Positions 8,463 through 16,599 of a DNA stretch of 64,000 nt are shown here, piece by piece. Every line of letters starts with the position of its first letter. Positions within the stretch are counted from its first letter, which is position 1. The notes below the pieces were generated by a model, which saw only the letters and a list, made by a program, of their open reading frames with translations, was not told the DNA's origin and made no database searches. The stretch covers positions 62,001 to 126,000 of the forward strand of contig JARLGV010000051.1 of the NCBI GenBank assembly GCA_031292555.1, in the 5' to 3' direction. The position numbers and the translations under genes were made by a program. Source of the stretch: Fimbriimonas sp. GTDB taxonomy: Bacteria > Armatimonadota > Fimbriimonadia > Fimbriimonadales > Fimbriimonadaceae.

Positions 8463-9935
8463 ATGGTATTCAGTTCCCAGATTTTCGCGTTCTACTTTCT
8501 GCCCCTTTCACTAGCCGTTTACTATTCCCTGTATCGCGCGTCTCAACGTGCCCGCAATCTCTGTCTGGCCGTCCTCGGCTACATCTTCTATGGATGGGTG
8601 AACCCCAAGTTCATCTTCCTCATGTTCGGAACCACGTTCCTGGACTGGCTCCTAAGCCTCGTGATCGCCTATAACTCCTGGCGGTTTTGGTCTCAATGGA
8701 AGGGCGTCCTCGGCGAACTGCCCAAGGCGGAACGAACCAAACGTCAACGAACGGCGCTCACGCTGTCGATCGTTTCGAACCTGTTGATGCTCGGGTTCTT
8801 CAAGTATTTCAACTTCTTCCTCGACACCTACAATGGAGCCGTCGTCGCATCGGGCGCCCCGCAACTGCATTGGGACACGTTCTTTCGCGTAGTCCTGCCG
8901 TTAGGGATCAGCTTCTACACCTTTCAATCGCTGAGCTATATCATCGACGTCTATCGTGGCGACGCGAAGGCGATGCGCAACTTCGTCGACTTCTCGTGTT
9001 TCGTGTCGATGTTCCCGCACCTGGTCGCCGGTCCGATCCTAAAGTTCTCCTTCCTGGCCGGACAGATCGAGCACCGTGCCCTCACCCTGGACAAGTTCTC
9101 GCGCGGTTCCGCGTTTTTTATGCTGGGAATGGCCAAGAAGATTCTGTTGGCGAATCCGTGCGGGAAGGTCGCAGACATCGCCTTCAATGCCCATTCGGTC
9201 CATCCCGCCGACGCCTGGTTTGGGGTGGTCAGCTATGCCTTCCAGATATTTATCGACTTCAGCGCCTATTCCGACATGGCGATCGGCCTCGGCCTCATGT
9301 TCGGGTTTGTGTTTGCCAGGAACTTCGACTCCCCCTACCGCTCCGCGTCGATCGGAGAGTTCTGGCGCCGCTGGCACATCTCGCTCTCCACGTGGCTTCG
9401 CGAATATCTTTATATTCCCCTCGGCGGCAACCGAAAAGGCAAGGTTCGAACCTATATCAACCTCTTCCTCACGATGCTCCTTGGCGGTCTTTGGCATGGC
9501 GCGTCGTGGAACTTCGTCATATGGGGCGGAATCCACGGCACGTCACTCGCGGCTGAGAGGGGCCTAGGCGACGATCACGCCTACTTCAAACTTCCCAAAT
9601 TGCTTCGCGGCGCCATCACTTTCTTCATCGTCCTCGTCGGCTGGGTGTTCTTCCGGGCCGCCGATTTCCCGAAGGCGGCAACCTACCTGGCCTCGATGTT
9701 CGGACTGGGCCCCCGCCACGCGGAAGCCTCTCTCATTGCCGGGATCCTATACAAGCCGTACTACCTTCTGGCGTTTGGCCTCGCCGCCGTCATGATCTGG
9801 TTCGTCCAAGACACGTGGGAGTGGACTCAGAACCTGACGAAAGCCAAGTCGCTCTGCTGCGTCGGCGTCTTCCTCGTCGCCATTGCCGTCCTCGTAACTC
9901 AAGAATACAACCCGTTCATCTACTTCATCTTCTAA
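8463..9935 (+). CDS. MBOAT family O-acyltransferase, AlgI-like
   Basis: 490 residues with about ten membrane segments. It starts with FSSQIFAFYFLPLSL, the usual start of AlgI-type membrane-bound O-acyltransferases. The conserved active-site region reads LLGGLWHGASWN with His345 as the expected catalytic histidine; upstream are RRWHISLSTWLREYLYIPLGGNR (shown in parts: RRWHISLS, YIPLGGNRKG) and DFSAYSDMAIGL, all family signatures. In alginate and cellulose systems AlgI/WssH passes acetyl groups across the inner membrane to periplasmic SGNH acetyltransferases. Two such SGNH proteins follow directly (gap of 4 bases), so an O-acetylation unit for an exported polysaccharide is strongly suggested; the polymer is unknown. 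Confidence 0.93.
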   Translation: MVFSSQIFAFYFLPLSLAVYYSLYRASQRARNLCLAVLGYIFYGWVNPKFIFLMFGTTFLDWLLSLVIAYNSWRFWSQWKGVLGELPKAERTKRQRTALTLSIVSNLLMLGFFKYFNFFLDTYNGAVVASGAPQLHWDTFFRVVLPLGISFYTFQSLSYIIDVYRGDAKAMRNFVDFSCFVSMFPHLVAGPILKFSFLAGQIEHRALTLDKFSRGSAFFMLGMAKKILLANPCGKVADIAFNAHSVHPADAWFGVVSYAFQIFIDFSAYSDMAIGLGLMFGFVFARNFDSPYRSASIGEFWRRWHISLSTWLREYLYIPLGGNRKGKVRTYINLFLTMLLGGLWHGASWNFVIWGGIHGTSLAAERGLGDDHAYFKLPKLLRGAITFFIVLVGWVFFRAADFPKAATYLASMFGLGPRHAEASLIAGILYKPYYLLAFGLAAVMIWFVQDTWEWTQNLTKAKSLCCVGVFLVAIAVLVTQEYNPFIYFIF

Positions 9936-9939
9936 CGCC

Positions 9940-11886
9940 ATGAGCGACGCCCAACCCACCAAACCGACGCGGAGACTTCACAAGACTCGTGAAGAGGAAG
10001 CGGACCGGTGCCTGAATCACACGAGCTTCTCACCGGGAAGCCAGGCGATTCTGGCCGGGTTCTTTCTGCTGATCGTCTTCGGCATACCGTTGCTCCAGCA
10101 TGTCGTCGAGATTCGGCGAAATGTCGATGCACGGCAACATTGGAGCCCCAAGGGCGGAGAGCCCGAGCCCAAGCTGCTTCCTCAGGTCTACGACGTCCTT
10201 TCGCTGTTGCCGTCCAAGGAGCGAATCGACGAGGCGAAGGGATTCTGGGGCTACTGGTCGCTGATCCCGAGCGGCGAGAGCATCAGTGCCTTCGAGACAT
10301 CGCTCAAGGAAAACTCGATCCTGACCAAAGCCCTGCTGGCCCCCGCCCAAGCGGCCATGAGCGGCACGCTGGGGGTTGGAAACGAGAAGGCCTATTGCGG
10401 CCGTGACGGATGGCTTTTCTATCGGCCTGACGTCGAATACCTGACGTCGGACGGCTTCCTCGACCCCAAGCGACTATCCTCGCGCGCCCGGGGTGCGACG
10501 CCGATCCAACCCGATCCGGTGGTCGCGATCCTAGATTTGGGCTCGCAATTGCGCGAGCGCGGAATCTCGCTCGTCGTTGTGCCGGTAACCACCAAGCCGA
10601 TGATCGAGCCAGACATGCTGGCCGGCCCCTCGGCTGCCGGCATCGAACTCCAAAACCCCTCGTTCGGCAAGTTTGAGAGTGCGCTTCGCGCCGGCGGCGT
10701 TACTGTGTTCGACCCGACCCCCGTCTTGCGGGAAGAGGAGGCTAGCACAGGCCATCGGCAATATCTCACGACCGACACCCACTGGACGCCCGAGGGGTTG
10801 GAGGCGGTCGCCCAAGGGCTCGCCGCGATACTCGAAACCAAAGGGATGCAGCCCAAGACGCACTCGAACGCCTACTCGTCCAAGCGACAGCCTGTTGCAA
10901 ACGTGGGCGACATCGCGGAGATGCTAAAGCTCCCGCCAGGCCAAACGCTATTTCCCAAGCAAGAAGTACTCGTCAGGCACGTTTCCAATCCCGACGGATC
11001 AGACTGGAAGCCGGACCGCCGCGCAGACGTTCTGCTCCTGGGAGACAGTTTCTCGAACATCTACTCGGTGGAAAGGATGGGATGGGGCCGCAGCGCCGGA
11101 TTGGCCGAGCAACTGAGCTACTCGCTGGGTCGGCCGGTCGATACGATCGCAATCAACGCCGGCGGCTCGTTCGCCTCGCGGCGGGCCCTCGCTCAGCAGC
11201 TTGCCCAAGGCGTCGACCGGCTCGCCGGAAAGAAGGTAGTCGTCTACGAATTCTCGATGCGCGACCTGACGGAGGGCGATTGGAAGCTCATTCGATTGGC
11301 TCATCCCGCTCCCACGTCCCAACCTGTCCCACCGGCGCCGAAGCAACCGGCGGTGAACCCCCAGGGACCAAACACTCCAAGCCAAACGGTAGTCAAGCCT
11401 ACTCAGCCGGCTAATCAAGCCACTCAGGTAACCACCCCCGTGAAGCCGACTGCCCAACCGCCTACCAAGCCCCTGACCGGTACGAAGCCGCCGGTCGCCA
11501 ACCCGGCGAAGGGACTGAAACCTCCTGCCAACCCGCCGTCGCACCCGGCGAAATCGGAGGGATTGGTCGTTGCCGGGCGGATCGTTGCCAAGGCAAATGC
11601 TCCCAAGCCGGGCTCGGTACCCTACAAGGACTGCTTGATCGCGCTGCAGATCAGCGACCTGAAAGTCACGGGAGGCAACATTAAGGGTCCCAATATCGTT
11701 GTGTACGTGTGGGGAATGAAGGATAACCAACTGGTCGACGGAGCGTATTCGGCCGGGCAGACAGTCACCATCAAGCTGGTCCCATGGGCGTCCGTCGACT
11801 CCAAATACGGCGGACTCAACCGACAGGAACTGGATTCCGACGATTCGCTGTCTTGGGAAGCGTTCTGGGGCGAACTAAACAGATGA
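9940..11886 (+). CDS. AlgJ/AlgX-like SGNH acetyltransferase with Pro/Thr-rich linker and extra C-terminal domain
   Basis: 648 residues, starting 4 bases after the MBOAT stop. A single membrane anchor lies at about residues 32-50. The SGNH-like AlgX/AlgJ domain shows GRDGWLFY (about 148), DTHW (Asp279-His281) and LLGDSF (Ser370 as nucleophile), which supply the Ser-His-Asp set that moves acetyl groups to polysaccharide. Residues about 455-545 are a linker very rich in Pro, Thr and Lys. The last 100 residues are a separate domain that resembles the C-terminus of the LamG-like protein at 14652-15626 (see findings). It is probably periplasmic and membrane anchored, receiving acetyl from the MBOAT partner. 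Confidence 0.85.
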   Translation: MSDAQPTKPTRRLHKTREEEADRCLNHTSFSPGSQAILAGFFLLIVFGIPLLQHVVEIRRNVDARQHWSPKGGEPEPKLLPQVYDVLSLLPSKERIDEAKGFWGYWSLIPSGESISAFETSLKENSILTKALLAPAQAAMSGTLGVGNEKAYCGRDGWLFYRPDVEYLTSDGFLDPKRLSSRARGATPIQPDPVVAILDLGSQLRERGISLVVVPVTTKPMIEPDMLAGPSAAGIELQNPSFGKFESALRAGGVTVFDPTPVLREEEASTGHRQYLTTDTHWTPEGLEAVAQGLAAILETKGMQPKTHSNAYSSKRQPVANVGDIAEMLKLPPGQTLFPKQEVLVRHVSNPDGSDWKPDRRADVLLLGDSFSNIYSVERMGWGRSAGLAEQLSYSLGRPVDTIAINAGGSFASRRALAQQLAQGVDRLAGKKVVVYEFSMRDLTEGDWKLIRLAHPAPTSQPVPPAPKQPAVNPQGPNTPSQTVVKPTQPANQATQVTTPVKPTAQPPTKPLTGTKPPVANPAKGLKPPANPPSHPAKSEGLVVAGRIVAKANAPKPGSVPYKDCLIALQISDLKVTGGNIKGPNIVVYVWGMKDNQLVDGAYSAGQTVTIKLVPWASVDSKYGGLNRQELDSDDSLSWEAFWGELNR

Positions 11887-12914
11887 TTCAAGCACTAGCA
11901 TTCATGATTGCATCAGGCGGCGCCCTGGCACGGCCTCCGCTCGCCGGACCCGCGGACTTCCGTGCGGCCATCTCGCAACTCGTCGACAAGGCCACGAAGG
12001 ACGCCTCCAACGTCGTTCAGGGAAAGGACGGCTGGCTGTTCTTCGTGCCCGAACTGCACCACCTGAGCGTGAGCGCCTTCTGGGGCGATGCGGCGGCCAA
12101 AGTGAGCAAGGCGGCGAACCCCGCGTATGCCGACCCGCTCCCCGCGATTCTGGATTTCAAGTCGCAACTCGACAAGAAAGGGATCACGCTTTTGGTTGTG
12201 CCCGTCCCGGCGAAGGCCTCCATCTATCCGGACAAGCTGGTCGACGGCGCCGCCAATACGGCAGAGGCGCGCCTCGACTCGGCCGATGCGGAATTCCTCC
12301 AGATGCTCAAGGGGGACTCGATTCCGGTGATTGACCTCACGCCGGACTTTCTCGCTTACCGGGCGGCCCACCCGGCAAATCCGCTCTACTGCCAGGAGGA
12401 CACGCACTGGTCCGGATACGGCATCGCGTTGGCGACCGACCGAATCGCAAAGGCCATCCAGGCACAGTCCTGGCTCTCCGGCGTAGAAAAGGCGAAGCTG
12501 ACAAGCGCTCCCCTGACCATCACCGCATCCGGCGACTTGGTCACGATGCTGACGGGGGCGAAACCGGCGCCCGAACGAATTGCCTTGACCAAGGTCACCG
12601 ACGCCAAAGGAGCGGTCGTAACCTCATGGCGCGAGAGTCCGGTTGTGCTGCTGGGTGATAGCCACAACCTGATCTACTCGATCGGAGACGACATGCTGGC
12701 GGTCGGATCGGGTTTGCCGGAAAACCTCGCGGCCAAGCTCGGATTCGCACCTGACGTCGTCGCGGTCCGCGGATCGGGAGCGACGCCGGCGCGAGTGAAC
12801 CTCGCTCGCCGTGGAGACAGCCTGGCGGGCAAAAGAATCGTCGTATGGTGTTTCACCGTGAGGGAATTCACCGAAGGGCAAGGGTGGCGCAAAGTCCCCG
12901 TCATCAAGCCATGA
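11883..12914 (+). CDS. second AlgJ/AlgX-like SGNH protein
   Basis: 343 residues. The true start is ATG at 11883, overlapping the upstream TGA (ATGA), which signals translational coupling. An N-terminal hydrophobic stretch IQALAFMIASGGALA is a likely signal peptide. The same motif order as the upstream protein is present: GKDGWLFF, DTHW (Asp173-His175) and LLGDSH (Ser260). It is shorter, lacking the Pro-rich linker and C-terminal domain. Two SGNH enzymes next to one AlgI-like protein recall the AlgJ/AlgX pair in alginate acetylation, where both are needed for acetylation. Whether this copy is an acetyltransferase or an acetylesterase cannot be told from motifs. Confidence 0.82.
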   Translation: MIQALAFMIASGGALARPPLAGPADFRAAISQLVDKATKDASNVVQGKDGWLFFVPELHHLSVSAFWGDAAAKVSKAANPAYADPLPAILDFKSQLDKKGITLLVVPVPAKASIYPDKLVDGAANTAEARLDSADAEFLQMLKGDSIPVIDLTPDFLAYRAAHPANPLYCQEDTHWSGYGIALATDRIAKAIQAQSWLSGVEKAKLTSAPLTITASGDLVTMLTGAKPAPERIALTKVTDAKGAVVTSWRESPVVLLGDSHNLIYSIGDDMLAVGSGLPENLAAKLGFAPDVVAVRGSGATPARVNLARRGDSLAGKRIVVWCFTVREFTEGQGWRKVPVIKP

Positions 12915-12922
12915 ACAGAATC

Positions 12923-12937
12923 GCTGGCGGAGCCAGC
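12923..12937 (+). other. short intergenic hairpin
   Basis: GCTGGC-GGA-GCCAGC is a perfect 6-bp stem with a 3-base loop in the 46-base gap between the second SGNH gene and the esterase-like gene. There is no T-tract; it may protect the upstream mRNA 3' end or attenuate read-through. Confidence 0.4.
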
Positions 12938-12960
12938 AAACCTAGGGATCGTCGACATTA

Positions 12961-14655
12961 ATGCGGAATTTTTATTTCTTTATCCAACTCAGAACAGCAA
13001 TTTGCCTGACAGTTGCGTCACTTGCCGTCTGTTCGTTTGCGGCCGGCTCCGGTAGCCAGAGCCTCGATCAGATCGGGATGTTCGATCTCAAAGCGATTCG
13101 CCAAGTCCCTCTGGACGTCGAGACACTTTCGAAAACGAAGCAAGGTGACGTAACCATCGAGGAGGTCCGGTACACCTCCCTTCCCGGAGTTCGGATCTAC
13201 GCGATCCTCACCTACAAAGAGAGTCTGAAGGCGGCGCCCGGATACATGGTCGTCGAGCGATTCCGGGTCAAGCCCTTGGTCGCGGAAGCGAAGAACGGGT
13301 TCTTTGGCATCGCGGTCGCGCCCCCCACCGGCAATACGGACCCTACCAAGCACGACTCGGTAGGTGGCCCCAAGTACAAGCAGCCATTCAGCATCAACCA
13401 GCAGTTCCTGGAAGATAAAAATGAGAGCTACATCTACCAGTACACGGTTGCCCTCCTAAGGATGCTGGACTACTTGTCGACTCGGTCCGAGGTGAATCTC
13501 GCGACTACGATGGTTTCCGGTTACTCATGGGCGGGAACGATGGTCGGCTTGCTCCATGCGCTGGACGACCGGCCGAATTGCTACTTCATCTATCACGGTC
13601 TCGGCTATCACACCGACGAGAACGGCCTTTCCGGCGGCGTACCTGCCGTGATGAGCCGGAAGCTCTATGAGATGTACTGCCCGGCCGCCTATGCACAGTA
13701 CGGGACAAAGCCGCTATGGGTCGGCGTTGCCCTCGACGACTACTACACCAAAATCGACTCGATCATGGAGACCTACGATCACCTCAAATGCGAAAAGGTG
13801 TTCGTGTACGTACCGAACCGCCATCACACCGAGACGGCGCGGCACGAATTCAAGGGCTACGTGAACTGGGAATCGCACTGGCAGTTCGGCCTCGACAAGC
13901 CCAGTTCGATCAGTGACGGGACGGTGAAAGCGAGCAACGGGAAGCTAGTCTACACCTGCTCAATCGACGCCAAAGACGCGATCGTGCACTCCGAGATCTT
14001 CGTCAGCTATGGCAAGGCGGGGGACTGGATGGGCCGCACTTGGCATCGGTTCGCGCTTGTCAAAAGAGGCGACGGCTACGAGGCGGAGATTCCGGTCTAT
14101 AGCCCGTCGGTTCCCCTCTACGTCGTGGCCCAGATCGAGACTGAGAAGTTCGGCACCGTCGGCAACGGTATCCAATACGTCGAGCCCACGGCCCTCGGAA
14201 TCGCCGCATTGAACGCCGCCTATCCCAGCGCACTCTTCGATCCGTCGCTCAAGGACGACCTTTACATCCGCACTGGCGATATCACGTGGAGTGACGACGG
14301 GCCGGAAGGTAAGGGCTCCGCGATCGTATCGCCCGGACAGGAGGGAACGATCACCTTCCAGAACATCGACGGTGACCTCTGGGAGGGCAAGCAAGTTCTA
14401 GACATCTGGCTCAAGGGCGACGGTCAACCCGGTCCCATCCGCGCCTATTTTGCCTCGCACCCCAACTACTATGTCGAGATCGGAAAGGGGAACACGACGG
14501 AAATCGACCTCGTGCCCACGGGATTCAAGTTCGCGAACGGTTGGAAGGAGTACGCAATTCCGCTCCGCACAATCAAGAACCTCTCGCAAGTGTCTACTCT
14601 GTTCCTCGACGCGAACAAGCGCAACCTTCAGATCGGCCCCATCACCCTCCGATGA
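12961..14655 (+). CDS. secreted alpha/beta-hydrolase (esterase-like) with C-terminal beta-sandwich
   Basis: 564 residues with an N-terminal signal peptide (LRTAICLTVASLAVCSFAAG). The first two thirds read as an alpha/beta hydrolase: the nucleophile elbow GYSWAG has Ser189, an acidic residue follows in GVALDDYYT, and a histidine lies in NRHHTET. This resembles PhoPQ-activated/acetyl-xylan-esterase-like hydrolases. The last 120 residues (from about GTITFQNIDGDLWEG) look like a carbohydrate-binding beta-sandwich. In context it could remove acetyl or other ester groups from the polymer modified by the upstream enzymes; that is inference. Its stop overlaps the next start (ATGA at 14652). Confidence 0.7.
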   Translation: MRNFYFFIQLRTAICLTVASLAVCSFAAGSGSQSLDQIGMFDLKAIRQVPLDVETLSKTKQGDVTIEEVRYTSLPGVRIYAILTYKESLKAAPGYMVVERFRVKPLVAEAKNGFFGIAVAPPTGNTDPTKHDSVGGPKYKQPFSINQQFLEDKNESYIYQYTVALLRMLDYLSTRSEVNLATTMVSGYSWAGTMVGLLHALDDRPNCYFIYHGLGYHTDENGLSGGVPAVMSRKLYEMYCPAAYAQYGTKPLWVGVALDDYYTKIDSIMETYDHLKCEKVFVYVPNRHHTETARHEFKGYVNWESHWQFGLDKPSSISDGTVKASNGKLVYTCSIDAKDAIVHSEIFVSYGKAGDWMGRTWHRFALVKRGDGYEAEIPVYSPSVPLYVVAQIETEKFGTVGNGIQYVEPTALGIAALNAAYPSALFDPSLKDDLYIRTGDITWSDDGPEGKGSAIVSPGQEGTITFQNIDGDLWEGKQVLDIWLKGDGQPGPIRAYFASHPNYYVEIGKGNTTEIDLVPTGFKFANGWKEYAIPLRTIKNLSQVSTLFLDANKRNLQIGPITLR

Positions 14656-15626
14656 TCTCCTTCACTCTCGCCGCATCGCTCGTCCTCTACGGATTCTCGC
14701 AAGGGAATCCGGCCCCCGGCCCCCACTGGCCGCTGGTCCCGGATCCCCTCTTTGCGGTGAACGGGATCGCCCACGGCGAGGCCGGATTGCAGCATGTCTC
14801 GGTCGCCGTCCGGAATGACGGCGCAACCGTGGTGAAGCCGGCGGAGCTCAAAGACCCGACCAGTTCCGAGGTCACGCTTCCGCCCGGGCTGTCCCGTTGG
14901 CGGACGATCGAGGTGATGTTCACGTCCGCCGCCGACGGCACCCTCCTTTCCTTCGGGGACCTTTCTGTTGCGGTCAAGCAGGGACGCCTCTGGTTTGCGC
15001 GAAACGGGCACATGTGGGATATTGCCCCGCTCAAAGCGGACAGCCTGAACGACGTCCAACTGGTCACCCATCTGGACTCCTATTTGGCGTACGTCAACGG
15101 CCAGCGCTCGGCCCAGACGATCACGGTACCGGCGGCCATCGTTCCGATGCAAGTTGGACTGGATACCTGGAAGGGCTCGGTGATCGGGGTGTGCGGCTAT
15201 GCCAAGGAGCTATCGGAAGACGAGGTCGTCGCCAACCTGCACGCCGGCCAGGCGGTCGCCAAGGCGGTCTACGCGGATACCAAGACGGTGACGATTGAGG
15301 CCGAGCTTGGCGCTTTCACCGCCGTTCCCGAACTGAGCCAGATCGCTCCGTATCGGAGTGCGTTGGTCGCCGAGGAGTACAAAATCCTTCGCATCTCCAA
15401 AGGCCGGATGGCGGCCCTCAAAGAAGGCATGAAGGTCCGAATCTTCCGATGGGGCCTCAAGGCAGGCGACAAAACCGACATTGCCAAGATCAAAACCGGC
15501 GACAAGGCGACAATGGTCATCCAACCCCTAAGCGCCGATCCGAAGTACGAAAAGGAGTTCCAGGTCGACACTCTGGACGGCGACATCTCCGCCCTCTATT
15601 TCGTAGACGTAACCCCAGCGCCGTAA
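14652..15626 (+). CDS. secreted LamG/concanavalin-like protein with locus-specific C-terminal domain
   Basis: 324 residues. The start at 14652 overlaps the previous stop as ATGA, so it is coupled to the esterase-like gene. A signal peptide (MISFTLAASLVLYGFSQG) precedes a LamG-like jelly roll: WRTIEVMFTSAADGTLLSFGD, LNDVQLVTHLDSYLAYVNGQ and QVGLDTWKGSVIGVCGY are the usual strands of that fold, seen in laminin-G/pentraxin-like carbohydrate-binding domains. The final 110 residues form a separate domain related to the C-terminus of the SGNH protein at 9940-11886. The likely role is binding the exported polysaccharide or assembling the acetylation complex; this is inference. Confidence 0.65.
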   Translation: MISFTLAASLVLYGFSQGNPAPGPHWPLVPDPLFAVNGIAHGEAGLQHVSVAVRNDGATVVKPAELKDPTSSEVTLPPGLSRWRTIEVMFTSAADGTLLSFGDLSVAVKQGRLWFARNGHMWDIAPLKADSLNDVQLVTHLDSYLAYVNGQRSAQTITVPAAIVPMQVGLDTWKGSVIGVCGYAKELSEDEVVANLHAGQAVAKAVYADTKTVTIEAELGAFTAVPELSQIAPYRSALVAEEYKILRISKGRMAALKEGMKVRIFRWGLKAGDKTDIAKIKTGDKATMVIQPLSADPKYEKEFQVDTLDGDISALYFVDVTPAP

Positions 15627-15643
15627 GCGAGCCAGGGCCTCGT

Positions 15644-15662
15644 GCAGCCCCAACGGGGCTGC
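15644..15662. terminator. bidirectional terminator hairpin between convergent genes
   Basis: GCAGCCCC-AAC-GGGGCTGC is a perfect 8-bp stem with a 3-base loop, lying between the stop at 15626 and the convergent stop at 15674. CTTTT follows at 15670-15674 on the plus side. Placement between convergent genes supports termination in both directions. Confidence 0.65.
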
Positions 15663-15673
15663 AAATGCTGCTT

Positions 15674-16507
15674 TTACTTATCCCAACCGGTCGAAACGAT
15701 GAGGGTGGGGTTGAAGAACGACTTGTCGGGGATGGATCCCTTGAACGAGTAGCCGCCCCTCATTTCGAGGTTGACGGATAGATTGAGCTTCTTGAAAACG
15801 TAAGCGAGACCGGGGCCGGCTTCTACTCGGTTCTCCGTGCCGACGGTGTCCCGGCCGGAGATCCAGCCCTGACCGACAAGGTAGAGCCAGAAGTAGTTGC
15901 CGTCCTTGTCTTTCGTGAGGATCTGGCCGCTTCGGAACCGCAAATCGGCAAATGTATCCGACTGGAGCGCGATGTAGAACAATTCGCCGTACACGTCGGT
16001 AAACGCCTTATCGTGGGTCCAGTTTGTGTATCCGACCATGCCGTACCGGGTGTCGGTGCGACCCGAAAAAGGACCGGCGATCGTGTCGCCCGTTTCGACG
16101 GTGGCGAACATCTGGTTGCCCGGGAACCAGTGGCGGGCGGCGATTCCGATCGTCGTTCCCTGCACGGCCTGCGGATACGGAAGGCCGGTGCCACGCGTGT
16201 CCAGCGTCGTGTTGCGGAAAAAGCCGGTAAGGTCGTCTTGGCCGTATCGGACGCCCGCGTGAATGATCTGGTCGCTGAAGACGCCGATCAGTTTCTCGTA
16301 TCCGGCGTCAAAGTAACCCGACTCGATGAACCGCAGCTTGGGAGGCGGCGCGGCGGGCTTGGCCGCCGTTTGGGCCGCCGTCTTCGGCGCACTCACCGCC
16401 GGCACACCCATGCCTCCCGGCATAGCCGGTACTAGGGTTGGGAGGGAGGGGGCGACAGCCGCGTAGCTTGCCACCAACTTGGCCGATGCGAGAACTGTGG
16501 GGATCAT
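15674..16507 (-). CDS. probable outer-membrane beta-barrel protein
   Basis: 277 residues. An N-terminal hydrophobic region is followed by an Ala/Pro/Lys-rich linker (residues about 30-55). The rest alternates polar and hydrophobic residues with many aromatic girdle residues (YFDAGYEKL, IHAGVRYG, AYVFKKLNLSVNLEMRGGYSF) and ends with LIVSTGWDK, as in small beta-barrels. The aromatic pattern recalls the C-terminal barrel domain of NfrA-type polysaccharide exporters, but this is only a resemblance. It is convergent to the acetylation cluster and could be its export pore; function is inferred from context. Confidence 0.5.
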   Translation of the reverse strand: MIPTVLASAKLVASYAAVAPSLPTLVPAMPGGMGVPAVSAPKTAAQTAAKPAAPPPKLRFIESGYFDAGYEKLIGVFSDQIIHAGVRYGQDDLTGFFRNTTLDTRGTGLPYPQAVQGTTIGIAARHWFPGNQMFATVETGDTIAGPFSGRTDTRYGMVGYTNWTHDKAFTDVYGELFYIALQSDTFADLRFRSGQILTKDKDGNYFWLYLVGQGWISGRDTVGTENRVEAGPGLAYVFKKLNLSVNLEMRGGYSFKGSIPDKSFFNPTLIVSTGWDK

Positions 16508-16599
16508 TGAGCGGAGTTCCTGACCTGAGTCGTCATGTTATCTTACCAGTCCCCCCCCAACCTGACAGGGGTCACGTTTTTCCAGTACAGTCCACGCAC

